Part shown: positions 33,521 through 45,489 of the stretch, piece by piece
How the letters are laid out: each line of letters opens with the position of its first letter
Numbering within the stretch: the first letter of the stretch is position 1
From: Diplosphaera chodatii
Taxonomy: Eukaryota > Chlorophyta > Trebouxiophyceae > Prasiolales > Stichococcaceae
Assembly: GCA_032358165.1 (NCBI GenBank)
Contig: JAALGY010000012.1
Location: 248,001-312,000, forward strand
Direction of reading: 5' to 3'
DNA: 64,000 nucleotides
Translations under genes and position numbers: made by a program
Notes under the pieces: generated by a model
The model's database searches: none
The model's input: the letters and a program-made list of their open reading frames with translations, nothing else
What the model was told of the DNA's origin: nothing

Positions 33521-34177
33521 CTACTGCTTAGCATATGAAACATCCATCGCATTGCTGGGAGTAATCTTGAATGCTTGCAGCCCAGTCATGGCCACGCTGG
33601 CCTGCATGTCATTATCGAACTCTACAAATGAGATGCCTGGCCGTGCATCCACCATCCGCACTTCCTTAAAGCCCGGAAACTGCTGGAAGAGCATGCTGAG
33701 CATCTGGCTGTTGGTGGCCGGTGGCAGGTTCTGCACAAACAAGATCTTGTTTGGCGGCTCCACTCCAGTTGCCACCTTGGAGGCATTTGGTGCAGCTGCT
33801 GGGATTGGCGCCGTGTTGGTCCCTGATGGCACAGCTGATTGCTGCCCTCGGGATGACACCCTGTTGCGATCTGTTTTGTTCAATGGCTTCCCCCTGGCAC
33901 GGGCTGCTGCGTCCGACTCACCATGCGCATAGGCCAGTTTCATGGGCTTGTCGAAGAATGGAAAGCCTTGCATGGATGTGAGGGCGTTTGTTGCAGCTGT
34001 GACATCAGAAAACACGACCCATGCCTGTCCCCGCAGCCGTTGTGTCCTCATGCAGACCACGTCCAAAATCTTCCCGAATTGTGAGAATATGGCGTACAAG
34101 CATTTCTTGAGCTCATCTTTTTTGAGTTTCTCGTAGAGGTTGCTGATGTAGACCGTGGAATTAGGCGCATCAGCCAT
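33521..34177 (-). CDS. U1A/U2B''-family snRNP protein, intronless
   Basis: RNA-binding protein of the U1 or U2 spliceosomal snRNP. One uninterrupted frame of 218 residues, from MADAPNSTVYISNL. RRM1 occupies about residues 8-85 with RNP2 VYISNL and RNP1 RGQAWVVF, followed by MQGFPFFDKPMKLAYA. A Pro/Ala/Ser linker follows. RRM2 occupies about residues 140-216 with ILFVQNLP and ISFVEFDND, ending VSYAKQ and TAG. Length and both RRMs fit plant U2B'' well (about 230 residues), but U1A is hard to exclude because the two are close paralogues. Start chosen at MADA because the upstream frame (to 34,327) has no family similarity. It is unusual here in having no intron. Confidence 0.9.
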   Translation of the reverse strand: MADAPNSTVYISNLYEKLKKDELKKCLYAIFSQFGKILDVVCMRTQRLRGQAWVVFSDVTAATNALTSMQGFPFFDKPMKLAYAHGESDAAARARGKPLNKTDRNRVSSRGQQSAVPSGTNTAPIPAAAPNASKVATGVEPPNKILFVQNLPPATNSQMLSMLFQQFPGFKEVRMVDARPGISFVEFDNDMQASVAMTGLQAFKITPSNAMDVSYAKQ

Positions 34178-36593
34178 GGCAAACCAACTCAGAAGCACGC
34201 AACCAGGTGCGCTGTTGCGGTTCACCAACTGTGTTGGCAGTCTGCTGCGTGAAAGACTGCTGCAGCAAGCTTGACACTGGCGTAGCACAACAGCAGCACT
34301 ACTGTTGCAGGCCCTGCGCTCAAGCACAGAGGATCACTGTGAGTGGCACCGGTTAGGTATGCGCCTCCCCGAGATCACGAACATAAGACTCGACCCAGAA
34401 ACGCTTGGGACTACCATGCGATTTTGGAACAGGGTCTTGCAGGCTTTGCTGCCCAAAGGACTGCAGGCCTGCAGCACAGCATGTTGCCTGCCATTTGTAA
34501 TATTCATATGCGTGCGGCGTTCCCAAGTAGAGCAATTAGTGTGATATGTCGACTGCCACGAAAGTAGCGCAACGGGTCGTTATGCGGCTTGAACTGGTGC
34601 CCCAGCTCAGCGTTGAGTGATTGCTCCCTATGAGCGTGCAGAGCCCAGCCTGGTCACGCCGCAGGCGAAACTTCAGCGTAGCTAACAGGCTGCCGCAGTA
34701 CTGTGTCGAAGTACCGATGATCACGTTGTCCTCACAGCAGCGGTGCTTTGGGTGGCATGGGACCTAAACGGTAAACGCCCTTCTTGTCTGTGAGGCAGCT
34801 CACAGCATGGGGCAACCATCCAGGCTCCTTGCAGATGTCACAAAGTTTTTTGGGCAAATTGGGCGCTCTAAACCTCATTTGGGCGCTCCAGGCTTGTTAC
34901 AGTAGGCGAGATACACCATGAGATTTCAAGCGCAGGTTATGTCGTAGTGAAGGTCCTTCCCAGGAGCTCTAAGCTGTATCAGGAGCCCTGACATCATGCC
35001 ATGAGCATGTGGTAGCATGTAGCTTGCCGCGTGACAAGTTGTGCCGCTGCTGCTACAACAGCTGCTCACTGTTGGCGTACTCGCTGCTGCTGCTGCTGCT
35101 GCTGCTGCTCCGCTGTGTGCTCTTGAGATCATCGCTCTTCTGTCGCTTAGTTGGTTCTGCAGCAGTACATTTCTGACCTTCGCTGCCGAGATGCACAGGA
35201 GAGGCTCTTGTTTGGTCTGATGCGTTTTCAAGCACGCAGCTGTTGGCACATTTGCTGTGCGCTGAACTTGCATCTGTGCTCATTGCCCCATCTCCCACAA
35301 CCAGCACATCCCGGCTTCTGGCAGCTGGCAGTTGCCTCACAGTCTGAGATGTGTTGTTTGACCTTTGATATGACTCTGCCGCCCTCTGCAATGATGGCGT
35401 GATGATGGCCATCGTAATAGGCTCGCCTGGGCTGCAGCAGCCAGCAACCATCATGTGTGTATGTCACCTGATGGTGAGGTACCACTGTCATCATTAGTGG
35501 TGACCTTTCCGATCCTGTTTTTGCAGGAATGTTCCACGCCCGGCTTGTACTGGGGGTCTGTACATATCATCCTTCAGCACAACTACCGCAAGGGATGCTG
35601 CAGCGTAAAACAGTCTCGCAGGTTGTTCACGCACAGAGCCTAGGATGTGTGCATGACTAAAGCAAAGCGATGGCGACCATCCTCGCCAACGTCCTCAAAG
35701 GGCGCTCATCTGACGTCCTGGTGTGGTTCTCGCACATCAGCGTCATCTTGTGCAACATGATCAATGGTGCCTGCAGTTTTCATGCATGCAAGCATGGTAC
35801 GATTATCAGCACCGATGGTACCTGTACAAGACCACGTGCATGCGGTCAGCGTTATGCGCTATGGAGGTTGCCCATCTGCTACCTAGCCTTTCCATTTAAA
35901 CACTTTGCAGCCCGCATGGGCTTTGGACTGCCGTCATGGCACATGCTTTCCCACCAGCCAAATGCTTGGTTGCATGCGTTCAATGTATCCCCGTGTGCTT
36001 CGGCACATCAGGACGGTTGGCCTGCAGTCTAGACTGGCGCTCCACAGTTCTTGGTTTCCAGCATTCACTTGTTGTGTGACTGTGGAGTATCTGGGTGTAA
36101 CCACCATTCATTCGCCACTCACCACGTGCATGGTCAGTGGTATGTTTTTTCTGCAATGCGATGGGAGTGCATATCTACAGCTTATGCTGTATACAGTCGG
36201 GAATTATAGGCAGACTTCACCGACCAAGGCGACAGGGATATGGCATGAGCATAGTGTGAGTTTCTCGACGAGAGAAGACATGGTACGACTGATCAGTGAA
36301 GCTGAGTAAGCTACAAAGGCAGGTGATGAGGGCTATGTAAAGCTGATGCAATATTCCGGCACACCCGAGATATCTAGAAACGTACACCAGTCAAAGTTGC
36401 TAACAATAAACCTGTACTGGTTGTTGCAAGTAAACTCAATAGTTGTCAGGTACCGATCAACCAGACAGTAGAGAATTTGACGCCTAAATCCTTGGGCATG
36501 CACTATGCACATTGTTCAGAGAGTCTGCTGTCCTTGCATCGTTGTGCATGGGAGCATATGCAGCATGCCAAAGGACCATGCAGATAGTGCCAG
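34178..36593. other. long intergenic stretch; one candidate frame
   Basis: No gene is firmly recognised in 2.4 kb. A minus-strand frame 35,053-35,454 has a polar, Ser-rich end (EPTKRQKSDDLKSTQR, then nine Ser from an AGC run, then EYANSEQLL and stop) that looks like the C-terminus of a hypothetical protein. Plus-strand frames at 35,670 and 35,905 have no motif. Confidence 0.35.
35080..35112 (-). repeat. (AGC)n trinucleotide run
   Basis: Nine to ten AGC triplets on the minus strand (GCT on plus). It would encode poly-Ser in the candidate minus-strand frame 35,053-35,454. Confidence 0.85.
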
Positions 36594-39500
36594 TCAGCTC
36601 ATGTCAAAACCTTGAGCTGCCCAAACATCGGGACCGCCATCGGCGTCGGTAACCTCATCGCCCTCCTCCTCCATGGCTAAGCGCACATATTCAGTGCGCC
36701 CAAAGCGATCCCACTCTGTGAGTCCGGTATCCTCACGCTCCTGCAGCAAGGGGGTCCCGATTGGCATAGCACTTGCAATGGGTAGCATCTGTCCGCTGTA
36801 GCACCAGACGTGACTCATATGCCATGCTGTACATGCAGCACAAGAAGCACACACGCAGCTGATGTGTACGCATTGCAATGATCATTCGTAGGCATCACCT
36901 GCCGAATGACAAATGGGTCGCGTGTCTCAAACGCAATGAATTTGTTGAGGTTGAACAATATGTTGAACAGTGTACCCGCAAGGCTGCGGCAGCGTTTCAG
37001 ATCGCGCAGCATGAAGCTGCCTTCGTGCTCTGGCTGTATCATGTCGTGCAACTGGCACAGCACATCCTCAAACAGGACAGGCTCCTGTGCTAGGCATTCC
37101 ATGCGGTGCAACTGCTCCTCGTAGAAATACTGCATTGGCAGACGCGACTCGTGTCACAATCAGATACTGATCCAGACTGACTGGGCAAATGCAGCCGGCC
37201 ACTGCCAGCTCTTTGCGAATGCACATACACCAAGCAGGTGCAAGGGCTGCAGTCAGCACTGCCTTTCCTGCGCGATGGAAGTTACTGGTGGGACATGACA
37301 GAATGCATGGCACTTGATGCGCCGCAGGGTTGGCATTGCACGCACAAGCATCTCATTCGGCTGCAGGTGGCCATCGCAGTCCAGGTCGACGCAGCGAAAC
37401 CACTAGTCTAGCGACACATCGCTGGTCTTGTCCTCCTCGCTGAGTATGAACCAGACAAAGTCCTCATAGCTCATCTTGCCGTCCACGCTGCTTGCAAATG
37501 GCCGGGCAGCCTGCACACAGTTACGCATTTCTTCGAGTGTGAGCAGATCGCAAGCAATTGCTGTAGTTGGATTGTTCGCTCTGCACACTACAGGTGGCAT
37601 GAGCTCGCACACAACATAGTAGCGAACCTGGGAGAAGATCCGATCTACGATTCTGTATGTCAATGAATGATTGCCGTAGCGCAATAGATCCTCCTTGGTG
37701 ATGTAGAAATCGTGGTCAGTGTCCAGCTCCCAGAACTGCACCACAGCACCTGCATCAATACCCTTTTGACCGAAGCAGCTGCAGACAGCATGCACACTGA
37801 TTGCAGCACGTTGCACACCTTGCAATAGATCACATAGAAGTGTTCATACGAGAAGAAATCCAGGACTTTGTTGATATCCTCCTCTTCATCTAGCATTTGC
37901 AGTGTGCGTAAGAGACCACCCCTGCGGTGGAACTATACAGCTCCAAGTATAGAGACCTGACCTACCACATGGTGCAGTCAACTCGTTGCATGCTGTCACA
38001 AACCTCTTCAGGTCGCGTAGGGACAGCCGGCCAGCACCACACCGGTCCAGTGCATAAAAGATGCGATATATAACAGTCTCAGCATACCTGCAACATGAGG
38101 AGTTTAATGATGAGCGACCCACGTGCTTGACATGGTGAACCTGCCACTTGCTTTGCATTTATTAGGAAGAAAGTGCAGACCAGATGACGCAGCCCATATC
38201 ATAACCATCACTCACCTATCCTGAAACTCAGGTGTGTCCTGCAGAAACTCCAACCCCGGATGTGAAAGAAGAATTCCAGCCATCATGGACTTCAGGTCTG
38301 CCTGAGTGACTGATGTGGCACCATCCTTGCAGAGCACCTGCATTAGACGCGGCTCGCAATGGACACACGACCAGAAGGTGCACTTCAACAAGGTAGCAAC
38401 GGTAAGCAGCCCTTGAGATGCCACACGACATCGAAGACAACTAGGGTCGCGTCCAACACTGTGCAGCTGCACACGCTGATGCAAATACGATGGTGTTCTG
38501 TTATTGGCACCAAAGCGCACCTCCATCATTCGTGACTGCACATCAAGCGAGACCAGTTGCTTGTCAAGTACCCACGCCTGCATGGCGGTCTTATTAACCA
38601 AGGAAGCCTCTGGTGCTACAAGTTTGTAGAACAAAGGGTACGCTAGTACTGATGGCAACTCAAACACCTACAGGGTCAAAGATACACCATGGCACTCAGA
38701 CGCATGACTGAATAGCAGTGCTATCTCGCTTCACTCAGACCAGCCATCGTCTGTGCACCTCCGCATGTCCTCATGTATATGAGCATAGCAGCAGCTACAC
38801 TTGATGACTCCATGGCTGCCTGCTGCTCGCATCTCGAGCATTGGCGGCTTGAGAGGTGCTGTATCCAGTGTCAAGGGAGCAGGGCTTGCACACCTCTTTC
38901 ATGAGCTCCTTCATGGCGGGAATTGTGAGGCCGTCAGGATACATGGTAAACAACGCGTCGACTTTCGCCTGCATAGCGCCGGCAGCCTTCGGGGACGTCT
39001 GCGTACCGCGAGGCACATAAAACACAGGGATGCTGTGCTCATTGGCTGCCTACATGACATAAAGCGGCGAGATCCTGAGCCAATATCACCGCCAACTCTG
39101 CAATTGGACAGATGGCTTCAGTGCGGATGCTGCAGCAAAATATCAGGATAGTGATCACAGCAGTGCACCTGGCGCAGCAATGTTTGATGTTCTAGCCGCC
39201 GCGTAGGCACGGCTGGGCTAGCTTGCGTTCGAGCTTTGATGGGTGACAACGGCGGCTGCAGATACACAGCCGCTGACACATTGTCATCCCAAACAACGAC
39301 CAACCAACACATACATCGCCTCACGTATGATAAAATTGCCTGCGGCATGCATTGTCGGCAGCAGCACCATCAACAAAATGGGCATCAATCCTTTAGCAAG
39401 CAGGCACCTGCGATAGGGCCAAGCCAAGTGACGGCAGGCTATTGAAGCTGCCCGACGGTCCAGGAAGCGTGTAACCAAGCTTGGCATTCTCCAGCAACGA

Positions 39501-39739
39501 TAGAACCTGCATGTAGTGATTACAAGGGATGCGTGCGCCACTGGAATGTGCAATGTCAACCGGTGCCAGTCATCTGCTGTTGGAATATGGATGATGATAA
39601 CACGCACCAGCTTCTGGGAGTCTGGTGCTGCCAGCCACAGCAAGAAGAAGTTGTCAAGCTTCAGCTTTGAGAGCGGGAAGCGCGACAATGAATTTCCACC
39701 ATCACGCACGCCGTGCCCGAAGAACCCTAGCGGAGTCAT
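36594..39739 (-). CDS. PP2A regulatory subunit B'' (plant type), with in-frame TAG
   Basis: Calcium-binding EF-hand subunit that targets protein phosphatase 2A. Minus-strand segments in order: [144 protein letters not shown], then EF-hand 1 [15 protein letters not shown] and [40 protein letters not shown]-hand 2 [50 protein letters not shown], and the end [20 protein letters not shown]. All match the plant B'' family from end to end. At 37,405-37,403 a TAG stands where the family has Tyr (before Trp-Phe), with no room for an intron. It is a mutated allele, a sequence error, or read through. Start at 39,739 is uncertain. Confidence 0.88.
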
Positions 39740-40237
39740 GAGTACGCCACTGCAACAGCTAGGATGAGACTGTGTCATGACACGCCGTCCGTCCAGCGGC
39801 CAGCTCATGGTGTGCCATACTGAGTGTCACGTCAACACCCGGACACATCAAACGTTTGCCAGCGGGAGATTCTGGCAGTGGGCTGAACCTGCACCCAGCA
39901 AATCCACGCCGTATAACAATAGTCAGCCGCAGATACTTGTACGCATTCTGTGCAGCCTCGCCACAGATCAACGATGCATTGAGTCTCAATGAGAGCCTCC
40001 CATGCTCATAATCACGCATTGCTTATGTAAACCCAAAACCTAGGGAAATGATGGGAATTGCTGGAGGGTTTCGGTGCAAATGCGATGCTGACGGGGCCTT
40101 GTATAGATTCACTGATGTAAGACAAATTGACGATCCTTATTTTAACTCAGCATGTTCATTACTGCTTATTGGCTGAGGTGAACGCTTGGCATTGCAACTC
40201 CAGATCCCGAACTGCAGGTTACATTTGCCTTGCATCA
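39740..40237. promoter_or_regulatory. bidirectional intergenic region PP2A B'' / ALG12
   Basis: About 500 bases between divergent start codons; must contain both promoters. No clear element is seen. Confidence 0.4.
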
Positions 40238-42578
40238 ATGACAGCCCGTGGCCCGAGTTCGCATTCACATTCGGGGTCAATGCTGTGGATGGCGCTGGCA
40301 TGGAGTTGCGCGTTTGGTGGTCTGGCACTGCTTCACCTTGTGAACGCACCTTTCACCAAGGTGGAAGAGAGTTTCAATGTTCAGGCCATCCATGACATGC
40401 TTTACCTTCGATCTAATTTGAGGGGATATGACCATTTGGAGTTCCCTGGTGTGGTACCACGCACATTTGTGGGTGAGAAGTTATGCGCCTTTACAGAAGC
40501 TGCGGAGCATATCCAGCTGCATGAGCGAAGCCTTGCAACCCAACGTAACACTGGCGGTATGATTGGCGCAGGGCCGCTAATTCTTGCTGGCGTGTCAAGC
40601 CCTGCGGTTGCTGCTGCACACATCTTAGGCTGCTCAAAGCTCGGAGGACTCGTGGCAGCACGTGCCTCGCTGGTGAGCCTCATGACCCGTCCATGGTGTT
40701 CTGCTCGGCTGCGGCTGTATACCCATGTATGCTGCATGGTGGTCGAGTACCATGCCATGTCAGCAAAGCTGGGAAACTACCAGCTCAATCTGACACGGTC
40801 GGTATGTGTCTCTATGCGATGTGCCATAGACTGCTCCAGAATGCCAGATGTGTTCCAATCATCTAGTCATTGCACGTCCGCCAGCTCAAGGAGCACATAC
40901 AGGGCGATGGCTGACTATGCTGGTGTCATGCACCCAGGCGCTGCTGGTGGCTGCGAGTCTGCATGCACTGCAAATGGCCATTCACAGCACTATTGGCCGG
41001 ACTGCTGGAGCTTCGTTTGCAGCGCTGTGTATGTCACAATTCCACTTGGCATATTATGCCAGCAGGCCACTGCCAAACACATTTGCGCTTGTGCTGTGCT
41101 GTGCTGCAAGCGCCTGCTGGCTGCACAGTAAGCATCCTCGACGCACGCTTCTGCTGCTCATCATGGCAGCGGTGAGACACTGATGCTCGGCTTGCTGATT
41201 GCCGCTTGCCTCAGCACACACTGTCCATATTCTCATTTTGGTGCGCTATGTCAGGAAACCAAGTGACAAGGGTTAGTAGCGCAGGCAGTTTTCAGGTGCG
41301 ACGTAGCTCCGCTGCTCATGCTGGTGGCAGTGCACCTCCTGTTGGTAGGCCGGCTGAGCGCCAGCCAAGCTGTGGCAGTCGGTGTGGTGGCATCGTGCAT
41401 GTGCATTGCAGCCACTGTGCCGCTCGATTCGCTGATGTGGCAGCGCCTGCTGTGGCCTGAGAGCGAAGTCTTTTGGTTCAACGTTGTGCTGAACAGGTAC
41501 TGGATCACTGTTGTGCTCGGGGCTGCATGATGCGCTGTGCAGTGGTTTCAAGAAGCAGTGCAGTCACCTTGGCACCAAGCATGGCCACAGCGAGCCGCAA
41601 CTTCTGCTTTTCAGGAGTGGTGCATGGGGAGTGATGCCATGGCACTGGTATTGGACATCGGCACTGCCGCGTATGCTGCTGCTGGGCATGCCTCTTTGGC
41701 CCGTGGGCATGCTGCTTGACTCACGTGTGCGGCCCATGGGAGCTGTTGCCGTGGTGTACGTGGCCATGTACTCCCTGCTGCCTCATAAGGAGGTGACTCT
41801 CTGGAAAGACAGATGCATCAGCATCGGGTGTCATGCCCGCTGTTAAAACACAGTGTAGGGTCAGAATGTACACAGTCTGGGCTGTATGCTGCTGCTAGCA
41901 CCTACATGCTGTGAAAAGGAGCTTGTCCACTGCGCAGGTCCGCTTCCTGTTTCCAGTGTTACCACTCTTCAATGCAGTGGCAGCTGCGGGCCTTGCGCGT
42001 ACCTGGCACATTTGCCGTCAGCAGCGCAGCACAAAGGTCCTGTGGCATCTCAGCGCCAGCGGTGCAGCACTGGTGTGCCTGGGCATTGTGTTGACAGCGT
42101 CGGCGGCATCCCACTTCAACTACCCCGGCGGCACGGCGCTGCAGCAGTTGCATGCTGCGACCAATAGCAGCGTACGCCATCAGCGTTGCAGGCCGTTGAA
42201 GCACATGAAGGTCGGCATCCTGTGCAAAGGCTGACACCTTCTACATTTGCACATGTTCCTCAGGCCATGCGCCATTTGCATATAGAAACACTGCCAGCTA
42301 TGACAGGCGTCAGTCGGTTTCTCCAAAAAGGATCAGGTTGGACGTACAACAAGGTGTGTATGTCTCACACGTCAACTGTGACTGTGCATTATTGTGCCCT
42401 CAAGCGCAAGAGCCCATTGTTGCTATAGCGGGCAGCCGACAACCTGTCATGATGCAACTGGCAGACAGAGCTGACCAATATGTCTATGGTCTATGGATTC
42501 ACCCATGTTCTTAGCACAGAAACAACCCTGCCCAGGTGGGAGCTACGACTGAAAGCTATGGCTGAACCCCGTGCGTGA
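40238..42578 (+). CDS. ALG12: ALG12 alpha-1,6-mannosyltransferase
   Basis: ER-membrane GT22 enzyme that adds the eighth mannose to Man7GlcNAc2-PP-dolichol during N-glycan assembly. Exon 1 (40,238-40,472) has a first membrane helix and the GT22 signature [18 protein letters not shown], then [16 protein letters not shown]. Later segments: [19 protein letters not shown] (40,572-40,672), [19 protein letters not shown] (to 41,171), [15 protein letters not shown] (to 41,496), [18 protein letters not shown] (41,615-41,792), [18 protein letters not shown] (from 41,938), [32 protein letters not shown] (to about 42,354), and a last exon with GFTHVLSTE ending at TGA 42,576-42,578. The loop motifs and hydrophobic segments are as expected for ALG12 rather than PIG-B or ALG9. 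Exon joins around 40,673-40,960 are unresolved. A long chance frame (40,127-41,131) reads through the first introns. Confidence 0.9.
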
Positions 42579-43164
42579 CACATGTGATTGCTGCTGCCCC
42601 TGCTCACTGTCGCACACTGTGCAGTGATATGCTCGACAGGTTCCATAGAGTGGCGCAGACAGCCGCGTTCCACAGGGTACTCGCAGGCACGCAGTGCACG
42701 GCCACTACGGGCCATTGGCTGTGTTTGTGCTTGCGAAACAGCGTTTACACCCACCGCTCTATTGCAGCAGGCTAACAGCGTCTAGTGCACATGATGCATT
42801 TGCTCTATGGTGCCATGGCACAGGGTATCACAATCAGATTCGTCAGCTGAAAACAATGTATACCATAGTGTACAACTATGTTGTCCACCCGGGAGCAATG
42901 TGCTGCATGTGCATAGTGGCTGCAACCGGCCCCGAGAGTGACGCAACTGTAAAAACCCGTGCACTTAGTACCAGCCAGCAGTAGAGCGAGGCACCGCAGC
43001 CTCATCTTGTATGTGGTCTGTAGCTCCAATTTCGGGATGACCCTGCGCACATGCAAAAAGAAAGCTACGCTCGGCTGACTCACTGCCCGGAGATAATAAC
43101 ATAGCAGTGCAACTGCAGAATAGCAAAGGAGGTGTGCACAGAGCAAGAGTGTCGCATTGCCCAC
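42579..43164. other. convergent intergenic region / 3' part of bZIP gene
   Basis: Lies between the stop of ALG12 and the last exon I can assign to the bZIP gene. It may include the short C-terminal exon and 3' UTR of the latter. Confidence 0.35.
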
Positions 43165-44193
43165 CTGCATGTTCTTCATCACGGACCGCAGCATCACATT
43201 CTCTCGCTCCAGTGTCTTGATACGTTGCTCTGCCTCTTCCAGGCGCTGATCCTGTGCTTTGGACTTTTCCTCCAGCGTGGCCACATATGACTTCTTGCGC
43301 TCTCTGGCCTGCTGTGCGGACACGCGGTTGCGTAGCAGTCTGCAGGGCACACGTGACATGAGGGTCATCCTTGCGGTTCAGCCTGCTAGTGGACGTTGAG
43401 AGGACGTTGCAACATGATCCACTAGCGGAGGCACTGAACCTGGATGCAGAAGGAGCATGCAGGGCAGCTGGTTGCATGACGGAACACGCTCGTATCGCAG
43501 AGCAACGCACCTCTTTAACCGCTTGGCCTCTTTTTCATCAGTAACTCCTGCCAGCTTCTGCTGCAGCTCATCATCGGACGCAGCCTCCCCATCGGAAGCC
43601 CTCCGCTTGGCGCGCCGGGCTGAGGCTGTGTTGGCAGCTTTGCCCTGGGCAGCCTTCTGAGCACGACGCCGTGCCATCTCCAGCTCTGACTGCTGCGCGC
43701 GCGTTAGACGCGCTCCGGAAGCTTTGCCGCCAATGTTGCTCATCTGGGGCACAAGGTGCGCCATGCTGTGCTGCAACGCGCTTGGGCTCACTGGCACATG
43801 CAGCAAGCCTGCAAATGGCACGGATGGGTTGATGTGCCATTTGCGCCAATCAGCTAGATGCACGTCGGCGGGCAGACAAGCGCTTTGGAGACACAGAAGA
43901 TGAGGGCTGAACGCAGGGCCTGCCGTGCCTTGGTCGAGTGCTGGCGTCCCAACGACAGAAGTCTGCGGCGGCCCAAAGCCTTTGTCTGACCAGAGCGGCT
44001 CTGCTGCAGGCCTCGCGGTGTGGCCCAGGCCACCTAGCGTTGGCTGCGAAGTGGTACTGTGAACCAGGATGGGAACCTCCGCATCGCCGGGCGACGCGAA
44101 CCTGGCCGCTTGGCTCATGCTCAGGCAGTCGCAGACAGCTGATAGCCGTGCTGCAGGCTGGGATGCACCGTCTAAGCTGATATGCCCCACCAA
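43165..44193 (-). CDS. HY5: HY5-like bZIP transcription factor
   Basis: Basic leucine zipper factor of the plant HY5/HYH class, known in plants and green algae as a light-response regulator binding ACGT-core sites. Exon 1 (44,193-43,511) encodes about 225 residues, mostly Ser/Pro/Ala-rich, then a basic stretch (ARRAKRRASDGEAASDDEL) and GVTDEKEAKRLKR. Exon 2 (43,339-43,165) joins in phase and gives LLRNRVSAQQARERKKSYV, the HY5 DNA-binding signature, then a heptad leucine zipper ending ENVMLRSVMKNMQ. The intron position inside the basic region splits an Arg codon. A final short exon below 43,165 is expected but was not identified. The long N-terminal half is larger than in land-plant HY5 (about 168 residues in total). 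Start codon uncertain. Confidence 0.85.
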
Positions 44194-44498
44194 CCTGGGG
44201 GCAGCGTATCTCTATGTTTCGTGTGGCCCGCGTGTCATCGGCTTCCCCCTGCATTCCTCCACTTCCTGCTGCCGCCTGTTCTTGATCCACTGTTGGTGTC
44301 AGCTTTCCCAAGGCTCTCTACTAAGTCCTTGATGCAACAAATTTAGGCAGCATACGCTCTTGAAGGTTGCTCGGACTGCCTACCTCTATCAGGCACGCAG
44401 CTAGGATTTGACGATTTCACAATTGCAGCACGTGTGGTGAGACTTGTGGAGCAATCAGCAGGGGCTGGCTGCCATCGGCAGACTTACTGACGAGCCAG
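44194..44498. promoter_or_regulatory. bidirectional intergenic region HY5-like / profilin
   Basis: About 300 bases separate the divergent starts. It must hold both promoters unless the bZIP gene has a more distant upstream exon. Confidence 0.4.
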
Positions 44499-44906
44499 AT
44501 GAGCTGGCAGACCTATGTCGACGAGCATCTGCTGTGCGAGCTTCCAAAGGGCGGTGTACTGTCTGCAGCAGCTATAGTGGGCCAGGACGGGGGTGTCTGG
44601 GCACACAGCGAGCAGTTTCCAGCCCTACACGATGGCGAGGTTGCAAAGCTGGTTGCTGGCTTCGACGACTCATCCAGCTTAGCCTCCAATGGTCTGTTTC
44701 TCGGAGGCGAAAAGTTCATGCTGTTGGCCGGCGAGCCAGGCGCTGTCATACGCGGCCGTGGCAGGGACGCCAAGACCAAGGGTGTGACCGTCAAGAAGAC
44801 CACATCTGCGCTTGTCATTGGCATCTATAATGAGGGTGTGCAACCAGCAGATTGCAACCTGGTGGTAGAGAACTTGGGTGACTATCTGATTGGTCAGGGG
44901 ATCTGA
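44499..44906 (+). CDS. profilin, intronless
   Basis: Actin-monomer-binding protein of the cytoplasm, with poly-proline and phosphoinositide binding in the family. One uninterrupted frame of 135 residues starting MSWQTYVDEHLLCELP, the conserved profilin N-terminus. Further signatures are AAAIVGQDGGVWAHSEQFP, GLFLGGEKFMLLAGEPGAV, GVTVKKTTSALVIGIYNEG and the C-terminal helix CNLVVENLGDYLIGQGI. Length is close to plant profilins (131-134). The sequence is nearer to land-plant profilins than to the divergent profilin I recall for Chlamydomonas; that comparison is from memory. No intron, unlike most neighbours. Confidence 0.97.
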   Translation: MSWQTYVDEHLLCELPKGGVLSAAAIVGQDGGVWAHSEQFPALHDGEVAKLVAGFDDSSSLASNGLFLGGEKFMLLAGEPGAVIRGRGRDAKTKGVTVKKTTSALVIGIYNEGVQPADCNLVVENLGDYLIGQGI

Positions 44907-45489
44907 CGCCAGTTAGCTCGACTCTGATGGTCTATGCTGTGTCAGCAAGGTTGCCATGCTGAGCTGATGAGAGCGGCTTACAAGGCGTGTATCAAGTGTA
45001 TCTGCAGCTGCTGAGTTATTTTAATCTCAGCTGCTTGAAGTCGCGATAGGCAGGCAAGCGAGGCATTCATGCATATCAATAGGTGGTCTTGTACATCTGC
45101 ATGAGCAGAGTACGCCAAGGTAGTGAATCGTACTGCTTGCACTAGTCTCAACCTTACAGGATCATGGCTCATGTTCTACTGGCAGTCTGGAGAAAGTGTG
45201 TGGGTCACACCAGACACTAACAGCTGTCCAGGCCCGCACTGAATGTCATCTACATGCTGTCTGTATTCTGCCACCCGGCCCAAGGCACTCTTGCACATTG
45301 GTCTGGTGCGTCACTTGCTTTGCCTTTTGGAGCGTGTAGCAATGCGGCACTTCAGCATGGCTGCTACAACGTCACATACTCTCACAGACTGCTAATCACT
45401 TTGAATAACACCTATGCTGCACACCAAAGTGCATAAACATGAGAAGATGCTCTTGTGATACAGCAGCAACCCTGACCAATTACCACAAG
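44907..45489. other. convergent intergenic region
   Basis: 3' flanks of profilin (+) and the pseudouridine synthase (-). No gene is seen. Confidence 0.4.

Noticed and set aside
37403..37405. Alternative genetic code with TAG as a sense codon
   Set aside because: The U1A/U2B''-family gene ends with TAG at the family's normal terminus and zinc-finger copy A also ends with TAG, so TAG works as a stop here.
40127..41131. A continuous 334-residue protein
   Set aside because: Only two segments match ALG12; the rest reads through introns with good donors and acceptors.
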